Positions 33,850 through 42,102 of a stretch of 64,000 bases of DNA are shown here, in pieces. Numbering within the stretch: the first letter of the stretch is position 1; every line of letters begins with the position of its first letter. Origin of the DNA: Sphaerisporangium sp040683095. Its GTDB lineage: Bacteria; Actinomycetota; Actinomycetes; Streptosporangiales; Streptosporangiaceae. The translations under genes were made by a program, and so were the position numbers. Below the pieces are notes generated by a model. It saw nothing but the letters and a program-made list of their open reading frames with translations, ran no database searches and was not told the origin of the DNA. The stretch covers positions 1-64,000 of the forward strand of contig NZ_JBFBCI010000013.1 of assembly GCF_040683095.1 (NCBI RefSeq), given 5' to 3'.

Positions 33850-35181
33850 TCATGTCGGGGCCCGCTCCCACTGGGGGGACGCCCACAGGCTCGCGTCCTC
33901 GCGCGCGCGGCGGCGCCTGGCGCGGCGGACCATCACGATCAGGGCGGCGAGGCCGCCGCACGCCAGCGCGCCCGCGGCCAGCGCGATCGCCCCGTACATC
34001 GTGATCATGTGGGTGTCCCTGCGCACCACCCGGACGGGCGTCAGGGCGGCCTTCGCGCCCGAGGCCATCGGCAGGGCGGGGTCCTGGACGCCGGGGCCCC
34101 GGGCCGCGAACCGGTGGCGGGAGAGCCGGGCGGCCTCGGCCAGCGCGCGTGCGGCGTTGACGACGCCGAAGCCCATGCCGGGGTCGTAGCCGGGTGAGGG
34201 ACGGCGGGTGGCGCCTGTGGTGAGCGCCTGGGCGACCAGCGCCGGGGACATGCGCGGATATTTCGCCTTTATCAGCGCGGCGACCCCGGAGACCAGCGCC
34301 GTGGCCTGCGAGGTCCCCCTGCCGACCCAGTACTGGTCGCCCGGACCCGCCCCATAGATGTCCACCCCGGGCGCCGCCACGAGCACCAGCGAGTTGCGGT
34401 TGGAGAACGACGCCTTGTGCAGGCCACGGTCGGCCGCCGCCACCGAGATCACCCCGGGCAGCGACGCCGGGTAGGAGTACGGCCCGGTCTTACGGCCCGC
34501 GCCGTCGTTGCCCGCCGCCGCCACCAGCACGACGCCCTTGGACACCGCGTAGCGGATCGCCGCGCGCTCCTGCCGCGTGGGCTGGTCCTTGGAGATGGAC
34601 AGGTTGATCACGTCCACCCCCCGGTCCACCGCGTAGCGGATGCCCCGCGCGACGACGTTCTCGAACCTCGGCTCGGAGTTGAAGTCCCGGAACCCCGGCT
34701 CGTCGTCCTCCAGGATCACCCGCACCGACAGCACCTTGGCGGCCGGGGCCACGCCGATCACCCCGTCCGCCCCGCCCGGCCCGTGGCCGTGCCCGGCGAT
34801 GAGCGACGCCATGTACGTGCCGTGCAGGCGACGGGGGGCGACGCCGCGCGGGTTGGCGCCGGCCGTGAAGTCGGGCCCGGTCACCACCGAGCCGGCCAGG
34901 TCGTGGTGGCGAGGGTCCACCCCCGAGTCCAGGACCGCGACCTTCGCCCCGGCGCCGCGGGTGATCCGCCACGCGGCGTCGACGTCGAGCGTGCGCAGGA
35001 CCTGGCTCTGGCTGCCGCGTACCTGGTCGGCCCGCGCCGGCGCGGTGCCCATCAGGGTCACGAGGGCCAGGACGAGCAGGATCGCCAGGAGGGCGGGACG
35101 GGCCGCCCGGCGTCCCCTGGTGGTGCGTGCGGGGATGAATCGCGAAATATCCGGCGGGGCGGGTGGGGGTGGGGTCAGCAC
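33850..35181 (-). CDS. Mycosin-like S8 serine protease, copy B
   Basis: 443 residues from GTG 35181, overlapping the upstream stop by seven bases (GTGCTGA), the same geometry as copy A. N-terminal Pro stretch, basic residues and a signal/anchor helix (about 28-50). Triad D85 (V-L-D-S-G-V-D), H120 (R-L-H-G-T-Y-M-A-S-L) and S291 (G-R-G-T-S-Q-A-T-A-L-V-S-G), oxyanion N225. C-terminal membrane helix about 390-415 then an Arg-rich tail. Together with its partner it is a tandem duplicate of pair A, diverged in sequence but not in arrangement. Confidence 0.9.
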   Translation of the reverse strand: MLTPPPPAPPDISRFIPARTTRGRRAARPALLAILLVLALVTLMGTAPARADQVRGSQSQVLRTLDVDAAWRITRGAGAKVAVLDSGVDPRHHDLAGSVVTGPDFTAGANPRGVAPRRLHGTYMASLIAGHGHGPGGADGVIGVAPAAKVLSVRVILEDDEPGFRDFNSEPRFENVVARGIRYAVDRGVDVINLSISKDQPTRQERAAIRYAVSKGVVLVAAAGNDGAGRKTGPYSYPASLPGVISVAAADRGLHKASFSNRNSLVLVAAPGVDIYGAGPGDQYWVGRGTSQATALVSGVAALIKAKYPRMSPALVAQALTTGATRRPSPGYDPGMGFGVVNAARALAEAARLSRHRFAARGPGVQDPALPMASGAKAALTPVRVVRRDTHMITMYGAIALAAGALACGGLAALIVMVRRARRRRAREDASLWASPQWERAPT

Positions 35182-35876
35182 TGCCAGTCCTTGCCCGCGC
35201 AGTCGGGACGCGCCGGCGTGGCGAGCGTCCGGACGATCCGTTCCTCCAGGTCGGTGGTGAATGCGAAGATCGTGGACCGCTGGCGGCCGACCGACCGCGC
35301 CGGCCTGCCGTCCACCTGGCCCGCCGTAGCGATCACCAGGTACGGCCCCGCCTGTGCCAGCGAGGACGCCTGGCGGGCCGAGGCCGTGAAGCGGTCGGCG
35401 ACCGTCCGCGGGAACGCCAGCGCCCGCAGGCCCGGGGACGGCACTCCCCCGGGCGGGAACGCCGCCCGTGCCATCAGCGCGGACGCCTGGTCGGGGAAGG
35501 CGGCGACGCCGATCGTCACCACCACACCCTGGAGCGCGTCCAGGTACGTCGCCCGCAGCACCGCCCGGCAGCGCGCCGCCTTCAGCGCCGCCCTCAGCTC
35601 GACGTCCACGGCCGCCGAACAGTCGGTGCGCGAGGAGATGCCCACCCTGCGGGCGTTCTCCTGCCCGCCCTGTTCGGCGACGTACGGCAGCAGCGGCGGG
35701 AACACCTTGCCCGCGGGCCACGACTGCCAGCGGCGCGCCATCTCTTCGTTGGACGCCTGCTGGACCTCGGCGGCGCTCGGCCCCCGCGTGAGCTCGGCCC
35801 CCGCCGCGCCACCGGCCACCCCGGCGACGACGGCGAAGATCAAGGCCATGACCCCCACGGTGCTCGCTCTGCTCAC
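35175..35876 (-). CDS. Exported protein paired with mycosin B
   Basis: About 233 residues from GTG 35876 (an upstream start at 35921 is possible). N-terminal hydrophobic helix, then a domain with W-Q-S-W-P-A-G-K-V-F-P-P, A-R-R-V-G-I, C-R-A-V-L-R-A-T-Y and G-P-Y-L-V-I-A-T-A-G, paralogous to the protein at 32703-33617. It ends in two Cys near the C-terminus (P-D-C and W-Q-C). Function unknown; translationally coupled to the downstream mycosin. Confidence 0.8.
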   Translation of the reverse strand: MSRASTVGVMALIFAVVAGVAGGAAGAELTRGPSAAEVQQASNEEMARRWQSWPAGKVFPPLLPYVAEQGGQENARRVGISSRTDCSAAVDVELRAALKAARCRAVLRATYLDALQGVVVTIGVAAFPDQASALMARAAFPPGGVPSPGLRALAFPRTVADRFTASARQASSLAQAGPYLVIATAGQVDGRPARSVGRQRSTIFAFTTDLEERIVRTLATPARPDCAGKDWQC

Positions 35877-36030
35877 TCGCCCGACCTTAACGCGGGGAGC
35901 AGGGGCGGATCCTGCGTTCATAGGGATAGACCCGGATGGATGGGACTTGGCGGGCTGGAAGGTGACGCTTTTCGTACTAAAGGGACAGGGTGGCAGTCAC
36001 GTTCTCAGGCCGTTAGACGCCGGGAAAGCG

Positions 36031-36063
36031 ACGGCCCGCCGTCCTGATGGACGGGCGGGCCGT
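36031..36063 (-). terminator. Hairpin downstream of moeZ
   Basis: Arms 36031-36044 and 36049-36063 pair with one bulged base around the loop TGAT. It lies just past the moeZ stop at 36080. Confidence 0.7.
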
Positions 36064-36079
36064 GGGTCCGCGGACCGGG

Positions 36080-37258
36080 TCAGTACGTCGGCAGAGAGGG
36101 GTCGACGGTCTTGACCCAGCTCAGGACGCCGCCGCCTACGTGGACGGCGTCGGTGAAGCCGGCGTTCTTGACGACCGCCAGCGCCTCGGCCGAGCGGGCG
36201 CCCGACTTGCAGTGCAGGACGATCTTCTTGTCGTGCGGGAGCTGCTCCAGGGCGGTGCCGCGCAGGAACTCGCCCTTGGGGATCAGCACGGCGCCCGGGA
36301 TGTTGACGATCTCGTACTCGTTCTGCTCGCGGACGTCCACGAGGAAGATGTCGTCCCCGCGGTCCTGCATGTCCTTGAGCTCCTGGGCGGTGATCGTGGA
36401 GCCCGTGGCGGCCTCCTGCGCCTCGTCGGAGATGGTGCCGCAGAACGCCTCGTAGTCGATCAGCTCGGTGATCGTGGGGTTCTTGCCGCAGAGCGGGCAC
36501 TCCGGGTCCTTGCGGACCTTGACGTCGCGGTACTTCATCTCCAGCGCGTCGTAGATCATCAGACGCCCGACCAGCGGCTCGCCGACGCCGGTGAGCACCT
36601 TGATCGCCTCGTTCACCTGGATCGAGCCGATGGAGGCGCACAGCACGCCGAGGACGCCGCCCTCGGCGCAGGAGGGCACCATGCCGGGAGGCGGGGGCTC
36701 GGGGTACAGGCAGCGGTAGCACGGGCCGTGCTCGGCCCAGAAGACGCTGGCCTGGCCGTCGAAGCGGTAGATCGAGCCCCAGACGTACGGCTTGCCGAGC
36801 AGGACGGCCGCGTCGTTCACCATGTAGCGCGTGGCGAAGTTGTCGGTGCCGTCCACGATCAGGTCGTAACCGGCGAAGATGTCCATCACGTTGTCGGTCG
36901 TGAGGGCCACGTTGTGGATCACGACGTTGACGTAGGGGTTGATCTCGCGCACGCTCGCGGCGGCGCTCTCGGCCTTCAGACGGCCGACGTCCGACTGCCC
37001 GTGGATGATCTGCCGTTGGAGGTTGGACTCGTCCACGACGTCGAAGTCGATGACGCCGAGCGTGCCGACTCCGGCGGCGGCGAGGTACATCAGGGCCGGG
37101 GAGCCGAGGCCGCCCGCGCCCACACAGAGCACCTTGGCGTTCTTGAGCCGCTTCTGCCCGGCCATCCCCACGTCGGGGATGATCAGGTGGCGAGAGTAGC
37201 GGCGCACCTCGTCAACGGTCAGATCGTCGGCCGGCTCTACCAGCGGTGGCAACGACAC
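36080..37258 (-). CDS. moeZ: Adenylyltransferase/sulfurtransferase MoeZ
   Basis: 392 residues, a fusion of an E1-like ThiF/MoeB domain and a C-terminal rhodanese. Seen: R-Y-S-R-H-L-I-I-P-D-V-G, nucleotide loop G-A-G-G-L-G-S (47-53), D-G-T-D-N-F-A-T-R, zinc Cys pairs (C-Y-R-C and C-P-L-C), and rhodanese active-site Cys350 in L-H-C-K-S-G-A-R-S. MoeZ adenylates and then sulfurates the C-terminal Gly of small carrier proteins for molybdopterin, thiouridine, cysteine and other sulfur pathways. In actinomycetes it is a shared housekeeping enzyme. A terminator follows it. Confidence 0.96.
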   Translation of the reverse strand: MSLPPLVEPADDLTVDEVRRYSRHLIIPDVGMAGQKRLKNAKVLCVGAGGLGSPALMYLAAAGVGTLGVIDFDVVDESNLQRQIIHGQSDVGRLKAESAAASVREINPYVNVVIHNVALTTDNVMDIFAGYDLIVDGTDNFATRYMVNDAAVLLGKPYVWGSIYRFDGQASVFWAEHGPCYRCLYPEPPPPGMVPSCAEGGVLGVLCASIGSIQVNEAIKVLTGVGEPLVGRLMIYDALEMKYRDVKVRKDPECPLCGKNPTITELIDYEAFCGTISDEAQEAATGSTITAQELKDMQDRGDDIFLVDVREQNEYEIVNIPGAVLIPKGEFLRGTALEQLPHDKKIVLHCKSGARSAEALAVVKNAGFTDAVHVGGGVLSWVKTVDPSLPTY

Positions 37259-37415
37259 AGTTCTACGCTCCCGTTTCGGGGGATCTTCCCAAATGGCGGA
37301 TTACCGAAAGGCTACGCGTCCCGCCGTCTGTCACAACCTAACCCGGTCGCCCCCGCATTCCCGAATCGGTGATCTTACCCGGCGCGCGCCCTTTCCCTGG
37401 TGTTCTTCGCGTTGG

Positions 37416-38414
37416 TCACGTACTTGCGGCCTTGCGCGCTTTCAGCACTCCGGGCACCAAAGGAACCCGCCGGGCCGCCGGCGCCCGGGCCGGGACGTCC
37501 ACGCCGACCGTCGCGGCCTCCCGCAGCAGGGCGCGGACGTGGAGGGCGACGAGCGTGGGGTACTCCATCTGGGCGACGTGCCCCGCGTCGTGCAGCAGCA
37601 CCAGCCGGACGTCGGGGAACACGCGCCCCGCCCGCGCGGCCATGCGCGGGTCGACGAGGCGGTCGTGCCGCCCGTGCACGACCAGGGTGGGCGCGGTCAC
37701 CTTGGCGGCCAGCCGCCACAGGTTGTCCTCGCCGCGCCGGAAGTACTCGTTGACGAGGGCGCGTGCCGAATAGACGAGCGCGGGGCCCGCCCATGGCAGC
37801 TCGTCGCGGCGCCGCTGTTCGCTGACGGCGTCCTCCAGGCGCAGGGGATGCACCCGGTCGGTGTCGGCGAAGCACATGGCGATGGTGGCGCGGATGCGGC
37901 GCTCGGCGGGCAGCCCGCGCAGCCGGCTCATGGCCCACTGGCCGAGGCCGGGGGTCGCGGAGAGCACGACGCGCGCGGGACCGTACCGGGGAAGGAGGTC
38001 GGGCAGGGCGGGCGAGATGAGCGTGAGCGTGCGGACGAGGTCGGGGCGCGTGGCGGCCACTCTGACGGACACGGCGCCGCCGAGCGAGTTGCCCAGCAGG
38101 TGGACGGGGCCGCCGCCCAGGTGCTCGACGAAGGCGATGACGGCCTCCGCGTGCGCGGCCAGCGAGTAATCGCCTTCAGGGTGCTCGGGCGAGAAGCCGG
38201 CCCCCGGGAGGTCGAGGGCGTACCCCCGGACGTCGTGGCGCAGCTCGCCCATCAGGTCGGTCCAGTTGGTCGCGGACCCGGCCAGGCCGTGCACGAACAC
38301 GGCGGTCTCGGCCGGCGCGGCGGTCTTCGGCTCGGGCGTGGACCGGACGTGGACGGTCAGCCCGCCCAGGTCGACGAGCTCCCCCGGCCAGTGCGGAATC
38401 GGTTCCTCCACCAT
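37416..38414 (-). CDS. Alpha/beta-fold hydrolase
   Basis: 332 residues. ATG 38414 has AGGAGGGGG upstream, so I chose it over an earlier ATG. Family features: F-V-H-G-L-A-G-S (oxyanion region, 40-47), nucleophile elbow L-L-G-N-S-L-G-G (Ser110), acid H-G-R-H-D-R-L-V-D, and the His in H-D-A-G-H-V-A-Q. It resembles general esterase/epoxide-hydrolase-like enzymes; the substrate is unknown. Cytoplasmic, with no signal peptide. Divergent from the His-rich secreted protein gene. Confidence 0.9.
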   Translation of the reverse strand: MVEEPIPHWPGELVDLGGLTVHVRSTPEPKTAAPAETAVFVHGLAGSATNWTDLMGELRHDVRGYALDLPGAGFSPEHPEGDYSLAAHAEAVIAFVEHLGGGPVHLLGNSLGGAVSVRVAATRPDLVRTLTLISPALPDLLPRYGPARVVLSATPGLGQWAMSRLRGLPAERRIRATIAMCFADTDRVHPLRLEDAVSEQRRRDELPWAGPALVYSARALVNEYFRRGEDNLWRLAAKVTAPTLVVHGRHDRLVDPRMAARAGRVFPDVRLVLLHDAGHVAQMEYPTLVALHVRALLREAATVGVDVPARAPAARRVPLVPGVLKARKAAST

Positions 38415-38741
38415 CTTCCCCCTCCTGTTCACCCTCCGTTCTGACCATAACCCGCTGCCGTACACCTGGCGCGACCGTCCACGCCGGGCTTGGGACACCC
38501 CTGACGGGTCCGGAGACGACCCAAGATCACGGGAAATATAGGACATATCGGGAAATATTGAACTGAAAGACATAAGGGCAGGTTAAGTAGATGCCAAAAG
38601 GCAGCGATCCCCGTTTGTCGTATCGGTGCGTCGGAAAAAACGACAACTGGGAAGACTCACTCCGAGTCACCCGGCATTTAGCGGAGAAAAGCCACTAAAT
38701 GCATCCGCTGGGCAACCCGATGCGTCAAGGGGGAAAACGCA
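38415..38741 (+). promoter_or_regulatory. Divergent intergenic region with a structured 5' leader for the His-rich gene
   Basis: From 38613 to 38723 four hairpins follow each other: GTTTGTCG/CGACAAC (38613-38620 with 38641-38647), GACTC/GAGTC (38654-58, 38664-68), GCATTTAG/CTAAATGC (38674-81, 38695-702) and GCATC/GATGC (38701-05, 38719-23). Then come AAGGGGG and the ATG at 38742. The stretch 38520-38600 is AT-rich and promoter-like. The density of stems suggests a structured untranslated leader. I could not match it to a known riboswitch. Confidence 0.5.
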
Positions 38742-39254
38742 ATGCCCGACGTCAAGAAATACGCCGCTATGGCGACCGTCACGGCGGCTCTCACCGGTGG
38801 TCTCATAGGCCTTGGCACCGCCACCACCGCCACGAGCGCCAACGCGTCCGCCGCCGTCACCACCAACTTCGGTTTCGGTGACGACTTCGGCGGCATGGGT
38901 GGCATGGGTGGCTTCGACGGTGGCGGCGGCGGCCACTGCCACCACCACGGGGGCCACCACGGCCACCACGGCCACCACGGCGGCTTCGGCTTCGACGGCG
39001 ACTTCGACGACGACGGCGGCTGGGGCGGCAAGGGCCACCACCACCGCCGCCACCACCGTCACCACCACAGCCACGGGGGCGGCCACCGCAACTGCTTCTT
39101 CAAGGTCGTCGAGGCGCGCTTCTTCCGGGCGATCATCAGCAACAACCACCACGGCGGCGGGCACCACAACTTCTGGCGCGACGACCGCCACCGCCACTTC
39201 AGGCCGGAGCATCACCACCACGGCAGGCACCACCACCACAAGCACGACCGCTGA
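38742..39254 (+). CDS. Secreted His/Gly-rich protein
   Basis: 170 residues. N-terminal signal peptide (about 1-38, ending S-A-N-A-S-A), then Gly/Asp-rich repeats (G-G-M-G-G-M-G-G-F) and long His-rich blocks (for example H-G-H-H-G-H-H-G and H-H-H-R-R-H-H-R-H-H-H). A short non-repetitive island, C-F-F-K-V-V-E-A-R-F-F-R-A-I-I-S, sits near residue 117. Two Cys flank the main His block. The composition predicts binding of Ni, Zn or Cu ions outside the cell; no family is recognised. The start is well set by AAGGGGG and the signal peptide. A strong hairpin terminator follows about 100 bases downstream. Confidence 0.85.
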   Translation: MPDVKKYAAMATVTAALTGGLIGLGTATTATSANASAAVTTNFGFGDDFGGMGGMGGFDGGGGGHCHHHGGHHGHHGHHGGFGFDGDFDDDGGWGGKGHHHRRHHRHHHSHGGGHRNCFFKVVEARFFRAIISNNHHGGGHHNFWRDDRHRHFRPEHHHHGRHHHHKHDR

Positions 39255-39356
39255 TAATCCACACCAAATCCATACCGACCCATACCGAAATCGAGAATCT
39301 AGGCGGGACGACCGGGCGGTATCCGGCCCGGTAGCAATGGCCGCTTAGCAGACACG

Positions 39357-39391
39357 GGAGGCCCCGGAGCGAATTCCGCTCCGGGGCCTCC
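39357..39391 (+). terminator. Hairpin terminator
   Basis: 15-bp perfect stem (39357-39371 with 39377-39391) and a five-base loop. It lies between the His-rich gene and ku and can serve both converging transcripts. Confidence 0.85.
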
Positions 39392-39552
39392 TCAATGTCC
39401 GCACCCTGATGCTCGAGGTGAATTCCCATCCAGGCCGCCGCTCCGCTCATCCTGCGAAACAAACATTCACCGCCAAGCCCATACCATTTGCCGGGCTCTC
39501 CAATACCAGGCCGCCGTTTCCGGATGGGGCGGGTCCTACGGCGGAAATGCGG

Positions 39553-40476
39553 TCACGCGGTCTTGCGGGGACGGCGCTTGGCCGGCTTCTTCTCGCCCTT
39601 CTCGGCCTTCTCCCCCGCCTCCTCCGCGCGGGCCTCCTCGCCGCCGGCGCCCTTCGCCGCCGCCTTCCGCCTCGGCGCCGGAGCCTTCTCGCGACCGCCC
39701 TCGCGCTCCCGCTTGGCCGCGTCCACGCTGGCGCGCAGCGCCGCCATCAGGTCGACCGCCGGGCCCGCCTGCTCCGGCACCTCCGGCCGGGCCAGCTCCT
39801 TGCCCTGGATCTTGGCCTCGATGACCTCCTGGAGCGCCTCGCGGTAGCTGTCGCGGTACTCGGAGGGGTCGAACTCCCCCGCCATCGTCTCGATCAGCGA
39901 CTCGGCCATCCGCAGTTCCTGCGGGCGCACCTCGATGTCCTCGTCCTTGAACTGGAACCCCGGCTCGCGCACCTCGTCCGGCCACAACATGGTCTCCAGC
40001 ACGAACACGCCGTCGCGGATGCGCAGGGTCGCCAGCGACTCGCGCTGCCGCAGCGCGACCTTCACGATGGCCACCTGCCCGGTGCGCTCCAGCGCCTCGC
40101 GCAGCAGGATGTACGGCTTCACGCCGGTGTTCTCGGGCTCCAGGTAGTACGACTTGTTGAACAGGATCGGGTCGATCCGGTCGGCCGGGGTGAACTGCAG
40201 GACGTCGATCCGGCGCGAGGTGCTCAGCGGCAGGTCGGCGAAGTCCTCGTCGGTCAGCACGACGACCTCGCCGCCGGGCAGCTCGTACCCCTTGGCGATA
40301 TCGGAGTACGGCACCTCCTCGCCGTCGATGGAGCACACCCGCTTGTACTTGATACGGCCGGCGTCCTCGCGGTGCACCTGGTGGAACGTCACGTCCTTCT
40401 GCTCGGTCGCGGAATAGAGCTTCACCGGGATCGTGACGAGCCCGAACGAGATGGCACCCTTCCAGATGCTACGCAT
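39553..40476 (-). CDS. ku: Ku protein (non-homologous end joining)
   Basis: 307 residues. Begins M-R-S-I-W-K-G-A-I-S-F-G-L-V-T-I-P-V-K-L-Y-S-A-T, the diagnostic start of bacterial Ku, with R-V-C-S-I-D-G-E-E-V, K-G-Y-E-L and D-R-I-D-P-I-L-F-N-K-S-Y-Y-L in the core barrel. The C-terminal 50 residues are a Lys/Ala/Glu-rich tail as in other actinobacterial Ku proteins. Ku binds DNA ends as a ring-shaped homodimer and recruits LigD. It is divergent from the LigD polymerase-domain gene, and a LexA-like palindrome sits 20-51 bases upstream of the start. Confidence 0.96.
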   Translation of the reverse strand: MRSIWKGAISFGLVTIPVKLYSATEQKDVTFHQVHREDAGRIKYKRVCSIDGEEVPYSDIAKGYELPGGEVVVLTDEDFADLPLSTSRRIDVLQFTPADRIDPILFNKSYYLEPENTGVKPYILLREALERTGQVAIVKVALRQRESLATLRIRDGVFVLETMLWPDEVREPGFQFKDEDIEVRPQELRMAESLIETMAGEFDPSEYRDSYREALQEVIEAKIQGKELARPEVPEQAGPAVDLMAALRASVDAAKREREGGREKAPAPRRKAAAKGAGGEEARAEEAGEKAEKGEKKPAKRRPRKTA

Positions 40477-40495
40477 GGCCTCTCCTCACCTCTAC

Positions 40496-40527
40496 TGCCA
40501 CTATCGAACACATGTTCGGTAGTGGCA
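40496..40527. promoter_or_regulatory. LexA-box-like 32-base palindrome in the ku promoter
   Basis: The core TCGAAC-ACAT-GTTCGG (40504-40519) differs by one base from the actinobacterial SOS box TCGAAC-N4-GTTCGA. It is embedded in longer arms TGCCACTA (40496-40503) and TAGTGGCA (40520-40527), so 14 of 16 half-site bases are symmetric. It sits 20-51 bases before the ku ATG, a repressor-like position, and about 180 bases before the ligD start. Confidence 0.7.
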
Positions 40528-40702
40528 AGGGCGCAAAGCAGTATCTAAATGGGCAGATACCCAGTGTGGAATGCCGTATCCGGTCAAGCCACCACTGGTG
40601 GACCCGTGATAGGCACGGTGGAGGACGTCCGCACGACGGAAGAAACCCCGGGCGGAGACCTGCCCCGGGAAGGGTCCCGGGACACAGGGAAGAAGTGATG
40701 GC

Positions 40703-41647
40703 GTGGCGGGCGAAGTGGCGGACAATACGGACAGGACGGACAGCACGGACAAGGTCAGGGTCAGGGTCGGCCACCGGGAGCTGACGCTGACCAACCTCGG
40801 CAAGGTGCTGTACCCCCAGGCCGGGTTCACCAAGGCCGAGGTGATCGACTACTACAGCCGCGTCGCGCCGTACATGCTGCCGCACATCGAGGGACGGCCG
40901 CTCACCGTCAAGCGCTACCCCGAGGGCGTGGACGGGCTGTTCTTCTTCGAGAAGAACCGTCCCCCGCACACGCCTTCCTGGGTGCGCACCGCCCGCCTGC
41001 CCGCGCCGGGCAGCACCAAGGGCCGCGGCACCATCGACTACGCGATCGTGGACGACCTGCCCACGCTGGTCTACTTCGCCGGACTGGCGGCCCTGGAGCT
41101 CCACACGCCGATGTGGCGGGTGGACGACGAGGGGCAGGCCCTGCCTCCCGACATCATGGTCTTCGACCTCGACCCCGGCCCGCCCGCCACGATCGAGGAG
41201 TGCCGCCGGGTGGCGCTGCGCCTGCGCGAGGCCCTGCGCGAGGACGGCCTGGACGGGTGCCCCAAGACCAGCGGCAACAAGGGCATGCAGGTGTACGTCC
41301 CCTGGGCCGGCCGTGAGGAGGACGCCTCCGCCTACGCCAAGGCGCTCGCGCAGCGGCTGGAGAAGGAACGGCCCGGCGAGATCGTCAGCCAGATGGCCAA
41401 GAGGCTGCGCCCCGGCAAGGTGCTCATCGACTGGAGCCAGAACAACCCTGCCAAGACGACGATCGCGCCGTACTCGCTGCGCGCCAACGCGACTCCCACC
41501 GTCTCGACCCCGCTGACCTGGGAGGAGGTCGAGAACACACCGCCGGAGGACCTGGTGTTCACCGCCGGGGACGTGCTGGAGCGCGTCGAGCGGTTCGGCG
41601 ACCTGATGGCGCCGCCGGAGCGCGGCGGGGCGGGGGAGGGGCCTTAG
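40703..41647 (+). CDS. Stand-alone LigD polymerase domain (PolDom/primase-like)
   Basis: 314 residues from GTG 40703. The PolDom features are V-L-Y-P-Q-A-G-F-T-K-A-E-V-I-D-Y-Y, the metal-binding D-L-D-P-G-P near residue 155, T-S-G-N-K-G-M-Q-V-Y-V-P, and Y-S-L-R-A-N-A-T-P-T-V-S-T-P-L-T-W-E-E-V. No ligase or phosphoesterase domain is attached, so the ligase for end joining must be encoded elsewhere. The enzyme adds mainly ribonucleotides at gaps and ends during non-homologous end joining. Its head-to-head placement with ku and shared promoter region support joint function. Confidence 0.94.
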   Translation: MAGEVADNTDRTDSTDKVRVRVGHRELTLTNLGKVLYPQAGFTKAEVIDYYSRVAPYMLPHIEGRPLTVKRYPEGVDGLFFFEKNRPPHTPSWVRTARLPAPGSTKGRGTIDYAIVDDLPTLVYFAGLAALELHTPMWRVDDEGQALPPDIMVFDLDPGPPATIEECRRVALRLREALREDGLDGCPKTSGNKGMQVYVPWAGREEDASAYAKALAQRLEKERPGEIVSQMAKRLRPGKVLIDWSQNNPAKTTIAPYSLRANATPTVSTPLTWEEVENTPPEDLVFTAGDVLERVERFGDLMAPPERGGAGEGP

Positions 41648-41709
41648 GCTGGACGCATCGGGGTATGGAGCGTGCGAGTCAGGCTCGCCGTCGACGGAGG
41701 GTGCCGCAC

Positions 41710-41943
41710 ATGTCGGAGATGGATGTGCACGGGAACGAGGTCCCGCTGGACGAGTTGGAGCCCCTCGACGACGTCGCGGACGAGTTCGACACCGAGGTGC
41801 CGGAGGCCGACGCCGTCGAGCAGCACCGGATCATCGGCGGCGAGCGGCAGGCATGGGTGCTGGAGGTGCCCTACGACGCCGATCCCGCCGACGCCGCCGA
41901 CCAGTGGCGGACGGTCGATCTGGAAGACGACGAATATCGCTGA
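41710..41943 (+). CDS. Small acidic hypothetical protein
   Basis: 77 residues, about one third Asp/Glu. ATG 41710 has GGAGGG eight bases upstream. It includes E-L-E-P-L-D-D-V-A-D-E-F-D and H-R-I-I-G-G-E-R-Q-A-W. Acidic proteins of this size are widespread in actinobacteria and uncharacterised. It lies between ligD-pol and the TetR gene on the same strand. Confidence 0.7.
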   Translation: MSEMDVHGNEVPLDELEPLDDVADEFDTEVPEADAVEQHRIIGGERQAWVLEVPYDADPADAADQWRTVDLEDDEYR

Positions 41944-42102
41944 CCCGGATTACCCGCGCGTAGGATGTGAACCCCGGACCGGATCCCGGGGCGAGGGGGC
42001 AGGCAGGTGCCTGACCGGCGGAGATCCGGCGTTGATCCGTTCAGCACGAACCGGAGCGCGTTCGACGATCGCGCGACGGCGAGACCGTCCAAGGAGAATC
42101 CC

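Noticed and set aside
38613..38741. Cyclic di-AMP (ydaO) or cobalamin riboswitch
   Set aside because: The GGGAAG and GCCACT bits recall cobalamin elements, but the remaining conserved core and order are absent.
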